Shown here piece by piece: positions 22,601-34,124 of a stretch of DNA of 64,000 nt. The stretch comes from Lumnitzera littorea (taxonomy: Eukaryota > Streptophyta > Magnoliopsida > Myrtales > Combretaceae). The translations under genes were made by a program, and so were the position numbers. Within the stretch, counting starts at the first letter, position 1; each line of letters opens with the position of its first letter. Location of the stretch: assembly GCA_024138015.1 (NCBI GenBank), contig JAMXBB010000011.1:38863068-38927067 (forward strand). The letters run 5' to 3'. Below the pieces are notes generated by a model. It had not been told where the DNA came from. It made no database searches and worked only from the letters and a program-made list of their open reading frames with translations.

Positions 22601-25111
22601 TGAGACTTCTGTTTTGCAGATGCATTGTTTGTTCCATGCTTGGTCTTTTTCTATTGCACAATCAAAGTTGACTGCATTTGTTATCATCATTGATTGAATC
22701 TATGTTCCATTCTTCTTGAGCAGGACTATTGCAAAGCACAATTTTGGAGAGTGTAGGATGTATCTGGTTTCATCGTTCTGAGTCAAAGGATCGTGAAATT
22801 GTAGCAAAAAAGTGAGTATATAAGGGATGATCATTTGGCCCATGAGATGATGTACTGTCCTTGCACGAATTGACAAGTTCAAATTTCAGGTTGAGAGATC
22901 ATGTGCAGGGAACTGACAACAACCCTCTTCTTATATTTCCAGAAGGCACTTGTGTTAACAATCACTATACAGTTATGTTCAAGAAGGTATTTACTTTGTC
23001 TTGCCACTGTTAATTATGTTGTATTAACATTTCAAACAGGAAATGACTTCATTGTGGTTTTCTGATGTAACTGGAGTTGCCTCTATCACCAACTAGTTGA
23101 TTGAATTGCTTGAAATCAACCTTTCCTTTGTTCGTTTGTTTGTTATTTAGGGTGCTTTCGAACTCGGTTGCACTGTCTGCCCAATCGCAATCAAGTATAA
23201 CAAAATTTTTGTGGATGCCTTCTGGAACAGCCGGAAGTAAGGAACTTTTGCAATACTTAAGATATTTGCATTGCTATTAATAAATGGGAAGTGTTAAGTT
23301 TCAAATGAGTTGTGCGTGCATAAGCCGTTGAATTGTTATAAAAGCTGCATATTGTTTTGTATGCGAGAAGTGAAGTCTGCTGCATCTTTCTAGATATCCT
23401 GGACAGTAATGTTGAGAGGCACTTACCAAATGGATATTGTGAGGCACCCTGCTATTTGAAGAAATAGCATAGAAGCTAGTCAGCAATTGTGAAAAGGTGT
23501 CAATCCCACAAATTGTGTAATTGAGGGATAATCTTTCTGGGGTGTTGTATCTTTTTGTATATGTGAGGAAGGAGCTGGTAAAAACGTTTTCTATGAACTG
23601 GCTTCACAAATGTGATTACCTGAGTATCTCTGGATTCTCCTTGGTGTAGGTTAAACTCATTCTCAAGTTTAATTTTATTTCAGACAATCATTCACAATGC
23701 ATTTGCTTCAGCTTATGACATCCTGGGCAGTGGTTTGTGATGTGTGGTACCTGGAACCACAAACTTTAAGGCCTGGTGAGACACCAATAGCATTTGCAGA
23801 GAGGTAGTGTCTTTCTCCAAGTCAACAAAATTATAGTTCTTTTGTTTTCTTGTTTGTTATGTTTACCCTTTTGAGTTTTTTGAACTAGTGGTAAACTTTT
23901 CATGCTGATTCTCTGTCTCCTGATGTTTCCTTGCTTCCATGACAACCACACCATGCAGGGTAAGGGACATAATATCTGTTCGGGCTGGACTTAAAAAGGT
24001 TCCATGGGATGGCTACTTGAAGTATGCTCGACCTAGCCCGAAACATAGAGAAAGGAAGTAAGTCAAATGCTCTTACTTTTGAATTTTTCTGTTCTTGGAA
24101 AATATAGACAAGCTGTATGAGAACTGCAAACCCTTAGGATGGCATTAATTGGCAAGCATCGTGCTGATAATACGAAGATTAAGAAAGACAGTTTTCTTTT
24201 GAACTCGATAGTCATAGAATTTACATATTGATGTCATGCAACCTTCCCCTTTCAGGATAATTCATTTGAGGGTGTACAAAGTTCTTATTAAAATTTAAGA
24301 AACCTTATTCAAATTGATGGTTTTTACATATCATATGAGTGGTCCTTTCAAGGTAAGGATAAGGAATATGTATGTCAATACCAGTGTTCCTCACCTTTCC
24401 TCTCCATTATCCAGACTTAGTCATTTTATCCTACCATACCCATGTTGACAAGACACAACACGGGTATGGGGTATGTGATTCAAGCCCAATGCTCTATAAT
24501 GAGAGTGGATACCTTATTAATGGATGGGACAATCTTGATATGGGTTGGTTATGGATGTGCTAGGGTTTTGTTGGGTTGTTGTAGGTATGTTCTAGGCACC
24601 AAAATTTGGTAGGGTGGGGTGGTCATGGAGGCGCTGGGGTATTTGCTTGCCTTGAACATGGAAGCAGAGACAGCATCTAGTGCATCAGGAAGGGCATTAG
24701 GCATCTTATATATTGCAGATTTAGGGTTTTATATCGATATATTAACTCTAGGCATGGTTTTAACTGATAAAGGAAAAAAAAAACTAAACTTTTGGCATTG
24801 TTTTGGGTTTTATGCTAGGTATTGAATTAGTCTTATAGACAATTTAAGTTTTGCTAACAAACAAACCAGAGGAATGACTTCAAATTCTCACACGCAATAA
24901 TTTTAAAATACTTATATTCCAGCCATGTCTCCATTTCCTCATCTAATTTTCAGACCCTTTTCTGAGGTAGCTTTGCTGAGCATTTACACTATTGTTGAGA
25001 TAGCAGCTCCATAATGTCGGTGTTGATTTCTCTAACTGAATTTTCCTTGGCAAAAAATACAGGCAACAAAGCTTTGCCGAGTCAGTCTTGCAGCGGCTGG
25101 AGGAAAAGTGA
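19611..25111 (+). CDS. GPAT9: Glycerol-3-phosphate acyltransferase 9 (ER)
   Basis: Twelve exons join in frame to 1131 nt (376 aa plus stop), the same length as Arabidopsis GPAT9: 19611-19732, 19823-19880, 20279-20397, 21662-21761, 22235-22330, 22470-22566, 22724-22811, 22890-22986, 23151-23236, 23684-23803, 23959-24057, 25063-25111. All introns start GT and end AG. The enzyme moves an acyl group from acyl-CoA to the sn-1 position of glycerol-3-phosphate, the first step of the ER Kennedy pathway to phospholipids and triacylglycerol. Visible features are ELDLDRPNIEDYLPSGSS near the N-terminus, hydrophobic segments at about 77-125, the HX4D motif NHTSMID (His171, Asp176), FPEGT (243-247), CPIAIKY (269-275) and a basic/Glu-rich C-terminus ending RLEEK. 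The start at 19611 gives the family's N-terminus; the in-frame ATG at 19536 is an alternative. The gene looks intact. Confidence 0.96.
19930..20240 (+). repeat. Degenerate ~72-bp tandem repeat in GPAT9 intron 2
   Basis: The motif TGTGAAAG recurs at 19948, 20020, 20091 and 20163, with a weaker copy (ATGCAGAAG) near 20215. The spacings are 72, 71, 72 and about 51 bp. Each copy has a GTTTgaaaTGTGAAAGTTtGaattTtg core followed by a GGATT-rich stretch. It lies wholly in the second intron (19881-20278), 340-620 bp after the ATG. Confidence 0.75.
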
Positions 25112-27499
25112 AATAACACTCTAACCATGTTAATAATTTATTGCCTGCACAGTAATTGTCTCCTACATGCATAATTTGGATTGGCTTATCTTTTCCCCTA
25201 TAAATTTCCTATTTCCTTGTTGATGTTTGCTTTAGTTTTTCTTTGTATCTATCTTAGAATTTCTTCTTCTTCTTCTTTTTAACTTATGGCTGTTCATGTT
25301 AGTATTGGAAAAAGGTAGGTTTCATTAGCCTCAGCATATATGGAGGGATTGATCGGTTGCCTTTTTTATTTTTATTTTTTCCTTGTGTCAAAATAAGGTT
25401 AGCAATACACCCTTATGATTTTGTTTTTGATCTTACGAAATATTTGGTACACTGGAATGAACTAGAAATAGAATTGCAATCTCAAATTTCATTCTCTTTC
25501 TTTCGTTTAAAGTGTAAGTTGATTTCACCTTTAATAGATAAAATCGACATCCAATTATGCCTTTATTAGTTAACATTTACTTAAATAGCTTTGTCTATGC
25601 ACAATTTATGTAAATACATACTCAATTCTACTCGAAATATACTGCAATAAAACATGTTAAGGGATTGGAATTAATGATTCTATTTCCATCTGCAATCATG
25701 GAAATTGATTTCTCGTTTTAATTTTGATATAATTCCATTCTATTATGTTCTATTCTAATCTGTTTGATTACACAGTATTTTCGCATACTAAAACATGGCA
25801 TTAGAATATGATAATGTTATAGCTGCTTATTTCTTCGTCTCTCCTAATAAACCTGCTAATTTTGCGTTCGATACATATTGGTTTGATTCTTCAGAAGGTA
25901 ATAAATTTTGGTCCGAGTTGTGAAGCTTTTTCGGTCGTGGTCAAGTATGTCATTAATATTTTGAGTTTTCCGAACCAAGTATTAACTTTTTGCTATTTCT
26001 CAAAAATTTGTTGGCTGGCATTTCGCCACGGCTTAATCAATAACGTCATTAAATATTATGGACAAACAAACATCGAAGTGTTTGTCCATTACTTGATTCG
26101 CTCGAAACATTTCGTTCATATTAACGGTGGGAACCTCAATAAGGTCAAAGGCACTCGCCTTGTCGCTTAAGCACTCCACTCCCGGAGGCAAGGCGCATTT
26201 AGTATTTACGAACGCGCGTGTGCCTTTCCTATAAGGCTAACTGACTTTATTTTCTACCTTTATGTTGATTTCTTACCAAGTTTTCTCGTCAACTACATAG
26301 TCATTCCTCACAAACTAAATTGCAGTATGGCCGATGTATTAATCCTAAATCCATGTTTACGTCACTTACCTCCTTAGCTTCTCTTATTGACTTCCTAAAT
26401 TTCACTGTTCCTCTAAGTTTTGCTCGTTCGCATTATTCTTTTTAATTTTTATATAGGAATGTCAAAAAAAAAAAAGAAACTTACACTAATGCCAGCCATC
26501 AAATTTGGAACTAGTGATAATTTACTATTGAAATTATTATTGTAATATAAGAATTGCATATTAACTACATTGGGGAATATAATATTATGGCTTTGTATTC
26601 ATCTCCTCTGAAAAAGAATGGATGAAGACATAATGAGAACATTTCATACGAAACACTGATTTTATAATGGAACTTTGTCTGGTTGATTATGCTATTCATC
26701 TTCTCTTGATGCAATGTTAGAAAATGACTTTCTATTGGTTTCCTTTGGAAAAGATTGAATAAAAACATTAATGAGAACAGGACTATAGGTAGACCAAGAA
26801 GCTGGAGAAAAATATTCTGCCAACCCTATGAATACGCAATTTGTTTCAAATATAATATTTCTTTACTAGTCAAGAGTAGGAAAAGTTTATAGACCAGTCT
26901 TTATAGACAATGTATACAAAGTATGGATATCTATACTTTATATACGAGATTTTTCCTTTTATAATTTAAAAGAGTAAAAGACCAAGCATATAGAAGTATC
27001 TTTTTGAAAGAAGAAGATTGTTAATTGCAATCTCTTTTTGACTTTCAATTATTTAGTAATGCTTTAGTTTTGAGTTTTTACAAACACATCTCCCTTACAG
27101 TTATGTTACCATAAACATCGGATTTGCCAAATGTACTGCTATTTGCGAACATTAATACTACAATCATGAGGTAACTTGTTCTGCAGTAAGCGAATCCAAA
27201 TTGGTCCTAGTCGGATTATTGACACTGTTGACCACTAAATTTACTTTCATTTGTTTCATTCATTCATTCAATGTCATAATGATTATTATTTTGAAACAAA
27301 GATAAACCAAAATTGAGACATGGCCAACAATCTTAGAATCTCAAAGTCAATAATTCCAAACGCATAAATACCCCGACAATATTAGTGCAGATTGTCCAGT
27401 TGAATGGCATCTGGAATGAATTTTCTCGTTTCCAAATCGTTCAACAATCACATGCAGCAATATTGTAGAATATTTAATATACATACTAGCATATTATTA
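25112..27499. other. Intergenic region between GPAT9 and the Ty3/gypsy element
   Basis: The first few hundred bases include the GPAT9 3' UTR. I found no convincing gene further on. The open frame at 25862-26170 has no recognisable family. A GC-richer patch near 26125-26220 (CGCCTTGTCGC, GGCAAGGCGC) looks like transposon-derived sequence. Confidence 0.5.
26058..26089. repeat. Perfect 11-bp inverted repeat
   Basis: ATGGACAAACA at 26058-26068 and TGTTTGTCCAT at 26079-26089 are exact complements separated by 10 bases. This is a short hairpin of unknown meaning. Confidence 0.75.
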
Positions 27500-28428
27500 G
27501 AGGGATACTAATGGATTATCGACTATCAGCCCAATCACTCATACATACCTTAGAGGTCTCTAGTTCTTTGCTCGAAGGGTTTTTTGTTGTCAACCCGCCA
27601 ACAACAAAAAAATAGTATGCTGAAAGAGGATAGTTGAATTCCTTGAGAGCTCCAGGTAATTATATTATGCTCTGTTCAAATATCAATGCCGAATATCTTC
27701 TGACCGAGAGCTCTGTGCAGAGCGATCAAACTTTCACTTGCCAAAAGTCCACTACCAAGTAAAGAGATCTATCTTCCTAGTTGAGTATTTATCTCTCGAC
27801 TTCTTGCCCAACTCTTATGGCATCTCCTTTACATCTCAACCTCTGTCTCCATACGTCTTGACTGCTCTCACCTGCCATACTTGAAGAATCCTAGCACAAA
27901 ACAATGTCACACTATCACTTGTTCACATCACCTAACATTATACGATTTTTCCTTTTTATCTGTTGTCCCTTTTACCCTTTTTGTATATACTAGGATTTCC
28001 CTTTTTTATATACATTCTTGTAATTTCTTTTTTAGTAATGTTGCCATAGGAACTTACTATAAATAGTCATTTGTCCTTGTAAGCCGGAAGGATCTTATCT
28101 TAGACATATACATTGAATATTTTGTTCTTATGAGACAACCCTCTTCAAGTTCATTTTCCTATATACTTTTATTTAATCTTACCAAGTAACTCAGGAATAG
28201 TGACGGATGGACCTTAACATCAACTTATGCGTCATATCTATGCATCATATCAAGTGAAGTGTTAAATCGTATTGTGTTCGTTGGTGTATTATATCCTCCG
28301 AGCAACTTCACGTCAACTATTCTAGTTAGTTCGTAGCCCTATTCGCTCTACTTTCTTCAATATTTCGAAGGACCCATTTAGCCCAATTCTGCTACCGTAA
28401 GTCCTAGTGATAATTGAGCTCCTAGACA
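27500..28428 (+). repeat. 5' LTR of the Ty3/gypsy element
   Basis: It aligns along its length with 33209-34124, for example TTATCGAC near the start, ACTTACTATAAATAG (TATA box, about 28053-28067) and CTAGACA at the end. The start is uncertain by about 10 bp. Confidence 0.8.
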
Positions 28429-28441
28429 CATCATATAATCT

Positions 28442-28453
28442 TAGTATTAGAGA
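28442..28453 (+). other. Probable primer binding site, initiator-Met tRNA type
   Basis: TAGTATTAGAGA, 13 bp after the 5' LTR, resembles the common plant site TGGTATCAGAGC complementary to initiator methionine tRNA, with a few changes. Confidence 0.5.
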
Positions 28454-28656
28454 TTGAGGTTGTGACCCAAAGCTGTGTAGCGATAGTCACTAGTTGTTTG
28501 CTAGTTAAGGTACTCTGTTTTCATTTGGAAGAATAGAGTAGGTCACAGTTCAAGTTCGAGTGATACTTGTGTGCGTGTGAAGTAAAGGTTTCTTGTATGA
28601 AGAGTATTTTCTAAAGCTTTTTTTTTTAGAACGTTGAATTCTAGTGTTCAGGGAGA

Positions 28657-29830
28657 GATTAACAATGTTGATAGTGATGCTCATGGTCGTGGTCGAGTTA
28701 CCCAATAAACACTACGTACTACAGATGAGTAGATATAAGATTTTACTGCTATTGTAACTAACTTAGCTGTCTCAGTAAATAAGGTCTTAAAAACTGCATC
28801 GCATAAGAGAGTTACTAAGTAAGGTTGAGAGAGAAGAGATAGGTGAGAAGGCAGATGAATGAACGAATACCCAGAAGCCTTTCCAATGAACCAAACACCA
28901 CAACGGCATGCCGATAGATCTGCGAGAAGAAGATTAGAGTTGGACGAAGTGGAAGAATATGAAGAGGAGGAAGACCAGTACGTCGAGATTGATGAGCGTG
29001 AGTTTAAAGTGTCAAGAGGTGCCAAACACCTCAAGGTACAGATTCCAAGCTTCAACAGGTCAGGTAGTGCCGATGACTGCCTTAATTGGGAGGAGAAAAT
29101 CGAAAAGATACTCGACTTTCATGATTATGAAGATTTAGTCTATATACGAGTGGCCGCGTTGGAATTTTTTGGATATGCGGCAATGTAGTAGAAGACACTG
29201 CAGAATGTTCGCTTGAGAGTCTAACGCAAAGTCCAGACATGGAACGAAATGAAGAGACTTTTGAGAAGTAGGTTCGTTTCTGAACACTACAAACAAAATA
29301 CTTTTAGATGGCTCTAAGACCTAAGGCAAGATAATAGATCAGTGAATGACTATGTTCGAAAGTTTCAGTTGCTCATAATTCGATGTGATATCGACGAACC
29401 TAAGACAAGAACTATATCACAGTTCATCTCTGGGCTATGGGCCGACGTTGGTAACATAGTGGAATTAAAGAGTCTTACGACTCTAGATGAATCCATCCGA
29501 ATGGTATAAAGATTCAAAAGGCAGAGGCAAAACCAGGCAAGTCAAATGCCGAATAGCTGAACTATGTTGCTGAACAGAAGCTGCATGCCGAGCTGACTAG
29601 TAAATGATTGAGCATCAAACAGTTTCAAAGTAAAACGTTGAAGGCCTATGCCAAGCCAACCAGAAGAAGGCCGAGGCAAGAGCAAAGCCAAGGAACTTAA
29701 GGTCCAAAAAGATCAAGGTCAGACGTTAGGAAGAAAGACTCAAGAAATCAAATGTTTTAAATGTCTCAATCATGGACACATAGCTAGTCAATGTCTGAAT
29801 CTCCAAGTCATAACCATAAAAGTAGACAGG
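28657..29830 (+). pseudogene. gag remnant of the Ty3/gypsy element
   Basis: An acidic open piece at 28859-29188 is followed, after stops, by gag-like sequence (SVNDYVRKFQ, FISGLWADV). A CCHC zinc knuckle comes next, reading CFKCLNHGHIASQC near 29753-29795. Stops after 29188 and near 29560 break the frame. Confidence 0.75.
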
Positions 29831-32800
29831 CCCCAATTTGAAGTAGAAAGTACCAACGAAGGAGAGGAAGAAGTAAGAGCTAAACAGATGCTAGAGGAGT
29901 TTCAAGAAGACCCCGATGCCGAGACACCTCTTGAGGGTAGTACCAAGTACTATTTTGTTGTTAGATGGTCCTTTAGTACTTTTGTAGCTCATGAAAATGA
30001 GCAAAGGGATAACCTCTTCCATACAAATGTTCAAGTGAATGGCATGTTATATGCCTTGATTATTGATAGAGTGAGTTGTACCAACATCATAACTTAAGAA
30101 GTAGTTAAGGCCGTGAAATTGTCAACTCTTCCATACCCTAAGTCGTACAAGATTCACTGGCTGAACGAGAAAGGAGGACTACACGTTACTAAGCAAGTTA
30201 GAGTACCGATTATCATTAGTGATAGGTACAAGGACAAGGTGCTATGTGATGTCCTTCCCATGTGTACTTCTCACATATTACTCGGCCAACCGTGGTTATT
30301 TGATTTGAGAGTGTTATAAGATGGGTATTAGAATACCTACATGTTCCAGAAGGACCGAAAGAAAATTATATTAACACCCATGAATCTTAAGGAAATGCAA
30401 GAAGCCTGAGAGAAGATTGCTAAATCACTGTAATAGAAGTCCTTAGTGATTTCTTGAGCTCAATTTACCCGAGAAGTTGGGCCCAACGACTTTGTGCTAC
30501 TTTTAGCCAGGAGACTCTTAGAGGTTAGAGAAGCTATCAACATACCTACCAAAGTACAGCAGCTACTTCAGGACTTTGCCAACCTATTCCCTGCCAAGAT
30601 GCCAAAAGGTTTATCTCCATTGAGAGATATTGAACATTATATTGACCTACAACCAGGAGCTACCTTACTAAACTGACCCACTTATAGGCTCAATCCCGAG
30701 CAAGTAACTAAACTGAAGAAATAAGTGGATGAATTAGTGGATCATAGATATGTTCGTAAGAGCATGAGCTCCTGTGCTATACCAACTGTGCTCGTGCCAC
30801 AAAAGGATGGAATGTGACAAATGTGTATTGACAGTCGAGCCATCAATAAGATCATTATTAAATATCGATACCCAATCTCGCGGCTTAATGATATGCTTAA
30901 CGAGTTACATGGCGCCTGCATCCGTTTTAAGATTGACCTGAAGCGTAGCCACCATCAAATACGAACGAGATCTAAGGATGAATGGAATACGGCTTTCAAG
31001 ACAAGGGATAGTCTATTCGAATGGTTGATGATGCCATTTGGTCTGGCTATGGTGCCAAGTACATTTATGCGGTTAATGAATCATTTGCTTCGAACATTAA
31101 TAGGCAAATGCGTTATGGTTTACTTTGATGGCATTCTCGTCTACAGTGCTAACCTCATCACCCATGCCAACCTCAAACATTTAAGATTGATATTTGACAT
31201 CCTCTATACTGAGAGATTATTTGGCAATCTAAAGAAATGTGTATTGTATCAAAACAAGATTATATTCCTCGGATATGTAGTGTCAAGGGGGGGGGGGGGG
31301 GGGGGGGGGGGTTGTTCAAGTTGATGACAAGAAAGTCAGAGCTATTTTAGAGTGACCTACGCCGACTAGTGTTGCTGAAGTTAGGAGCTTCTACGATCTA
31401 GCTTTGTTCTATCGGAGATTCATTTGGAACTTCAATTCCATAACAGCACCCATAACTAAACTGACCTGGAAGAATTCTAAGTTTAGGTGGTTCGAGAAAG
31501 CTCAGAAAATCTTTGAAGATATAAAATCTAAACTGACGTCTACCCCAGTACTTGCACTATTAGATTTTGAGAAAGCTTTCGAGGTTAAATGTGACGTGTT
31601 GTGAGTTGGCATTAGTGCTATCCTTATGCAGGAATGCCAACCCATTACCTATTTCAGCAAAAAGCTCTAAAGTGCTATCTTCAATTACTCATCCTATGAC
31701 AAGGAGTTCTATGCCCTTGTCCGAACACTTCAAAACCAATAGCATTATCTGTTGCTAAGAGAATTCATCATCCATTCGAATCACAAATCTCTCAAGCATC
31801 TTCGCAGGCAAAAAAAGCTTTCTTGGCATCATGTTAAATAAGTCAAGTTCTTAGAGACCTTTTGCTATGTCATCAAACATAAGAAGGGAAGCACCAACAT
31901 GGTGGCTAATGCTCTTTCTCACCGACATACCCTCATCACAACATTGGAAGCTAAAGTGCTAAGATTTAGCACTTTACCTGATCAATATGAGCATGATCCA
32001 CATTTTGGACCCTTAGTGGCCAAGTGCAGTATTGGAGGAGCTTTAGAAGGATTCTACTTGAGTTAAGGATTCTTGATAAAGGGCAAGCAGGTTTGTGGGC
32101 CGAGTGGTTCAGCAAGGGAGCTACTCGTTTAAGAGACTCATACCGGTGGTTTGGTTAGCCATTTTGGAGAAAAGAGGACGACTGAAATATTGAAGGAGCA
32201 TTTCTACAATTTTAGGATAATGAAGGATGTATGCCAAATACTTGAGAAGTGTAAGGTGTATAAACATGCAAAGAGGAGAAAAGAGCCCTATGGGAAGTAC
32301 ATATCCCTACCTATCCAAGAGTGGTCGTGGACCGATCTAAGTATAAATTTCATGCTTAACCTTCCCTAAACTCCGAGAAGACATGACTTGATCATGGTGG
32401 TGGGCAATCGATTCAGCAAGATAAGCTACTTCATCCCTTGCTACAGAACTAATGATGTTTTATTTGTCATTAAGCTTTTTTTGCAGGAAATTGTGTAGTT
32501 ATATGGAATGTTGAGGAGCATTGTATCCAACTATGACTCGAAGTTTATGAGCTTCTTTTGGAAAACCCTATGGGAGAAGTTCAGCACTAAGTTCATGTTC
32601 AGTACTTCTTATTACCCATAGACAGACGACTAAACTGAAGTTTTGAACAGAATCGTCGGCAGCCTCCTACGAACAGCTTTTGGGAAGAACTTGCATGATT
32701 GAGATTTATGCCTGTCTGTCATTAAATTTGTCTACAACCGCTCGACTCACAACTCGATTGGAACATCACATTTTGAGGTCGTTTATGGACTTAACCTAAA

Positions 32801-33208
32801 CTTACCCTTGGATTTAATTAGTAGTCCGACTATATAAGGAGAAAGTCAATCTGGCCTACAACACATTGAGGAATTCCAGAAGTTGCATCAGAAAGTTACC
32901 GAACAACTGGTCAAGATTATGGCTCGATAAAAGGAAGCGAAAAGCCGAGGAAGGAGACAAGTCGTTTATACCCTTAAATACCTTACCTGGATCCACCTTA
33001 GTACAGAACGCTTTCCTGACAAAAGAATGAACACACTATCTCCCAAAGCATATGAGTCTTCCAAGATCCTTAGACACATTAATGATAACGCCTATGAGGT
33101 TAATCTGCCTGAAGGGTACAATGTGTCAACCATATTTAACGTCACCAATCTGACTCTTTATGTGCCTGATGATGATGAGAATCATAATTTGAGAATCTTC
33201 AACAACCC
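29831..33208 (+). pseudogene. pol remnant: protease, reverse transcriptase, RNase H, integrase
   Basis: Protease-like sequence lies at about 29940-30319 (LLGQPWLFDL). Reverse transcriptase lies at about 30680-31290 (SRAINKIIIKYRYPI, MMPFGLAMVPSTF). Its catalytic motif reads YFDG, so the second Asp of YxDD is lost. RNase H follows at about 31560-31930. The integrase begins near 32130; the second Cys of its zinc-binding pair is Tyr (CKVYKHAK). Integrase core and C-terminal parts run to about 33200, ending in LYVPDDDENH. I see no chromodomain. A 25-base G run interrupts the frame at 31287. Confidence 0.8.
31287..31311 (+). repeat. Run of 25 G
   Basis: An uninterrupted G tract within the end of the reverse transcriptase remnant, between GTGTCAA and TTGTTCAAG. 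Family comparison suggests only a few bases stood here originally. Confidence 0.9.
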
Positions 33209-34124
33209 TAGGGAGCTGATGGGTTATCGACTTTCAACCCAATCACTCGCATACGCCTTAAAGGCCTCCAGTCCCTCACCCGAAGAATTCTTTCTTGTCA
33301 ACTTACCAACAACAAAAAACAGTATGCTAAAGGAGAATAGTTGAATTCCCTGGAAGCTCTAAGTGGTTATATTATGCTCTGTTCGAGTATCAATGCCAAC
33401 TATTCTCTATCCGAAAGCTCTATGCTGAGCGATCGAACGTTTACCAACTAAGAGTCTACTGTCGAGTAAAGAGATCTACCTCCCTGACCGAGTATTTATC
33501 TCTCAGATTCCTACTCAACTCTCATGACATCTCCTTCACATCTCGACTTCTATCTCTACACATCTTGACTCTTCCCACCTACCATGCTCAGGAAATCCTA
33601 GCACAAAACCAATGTCGCACTGCTACTTGTCCACATTACTTGACATTGTATGATTTTCTCGTTTTGTCTGTTGTCCCTTTTACCCTTTGCATACGTACTA
33701 TGATTTTTCTTTTTGTACATATATTCTTATAATTTCTTTTTTTGTAATGCTGCTCTAGGGACTTACTATAAATAGCCCATTCTTCTTATAAGCCAAAAGG
33801 ATCTTATCTCAAATATAGACATTGAATATTCTATTCTTGTGAGACAACTCTCTCCAAGTCCATTTTCCCATACACTCTTATCTAATCTTGCTAAGTAGAT
33901 TAGGATTAGTGGTGAATGGACCTTAACATCAACTTGTGCATCATATTAAGTGAAGTGTTAAGTCTTGTTGTATTCGTTGGTATGTTATATCCTTCGAATA
34001 ACTTCATGTCAACTATTCTAGTTAGTTCGTAGTCCTATTTACTCTACTTTCTTCGATATTTCGAAAGACCCATTTAGTTCAATCCCGTTACCATAAGTCT
34101 TAATAATAACTGAACTCTTAGACA
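33209..34124 (+). repeat. 3' LTR of the Ty3/gypsy element
   Basis: Partner of 27500-28428. It holds the same TATA region (ACTTACTATAAATAGCCC, about 33762-33779) and ends CTTAGACA. Confidence 0.8.

Larger units (their letters stand above)
27500..34124 (+). mobile_element. Old Ty3/gypsy LTR retrotransposon, complete but dead
   Basis: Two related LTRs of about 0.92 kb flank gag, protease-like, reverse transcriptase, RNase H and integrase remnants, in the Ty3/gypsy order with integrase last. The LTRs differ at many sites by eye, so the insertion is old. TATTA follows the 3' LTR (34125-34129) and also lies at 27495-27499 before the 5' LTR; this is the best candidate target duplication. Coding frames carry many stops and frameshifts, and two catalytic or metal-binding residues are altered. 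It sits between GPAT9 and the LysM gene. Confidence 0.88.

Noticed and set aside
25862..26170. A 102-residue open frame downstream of GPAT9.
   Set aside because: It shows no recognisable motif, and its GC-richer part looks transposon-derived.
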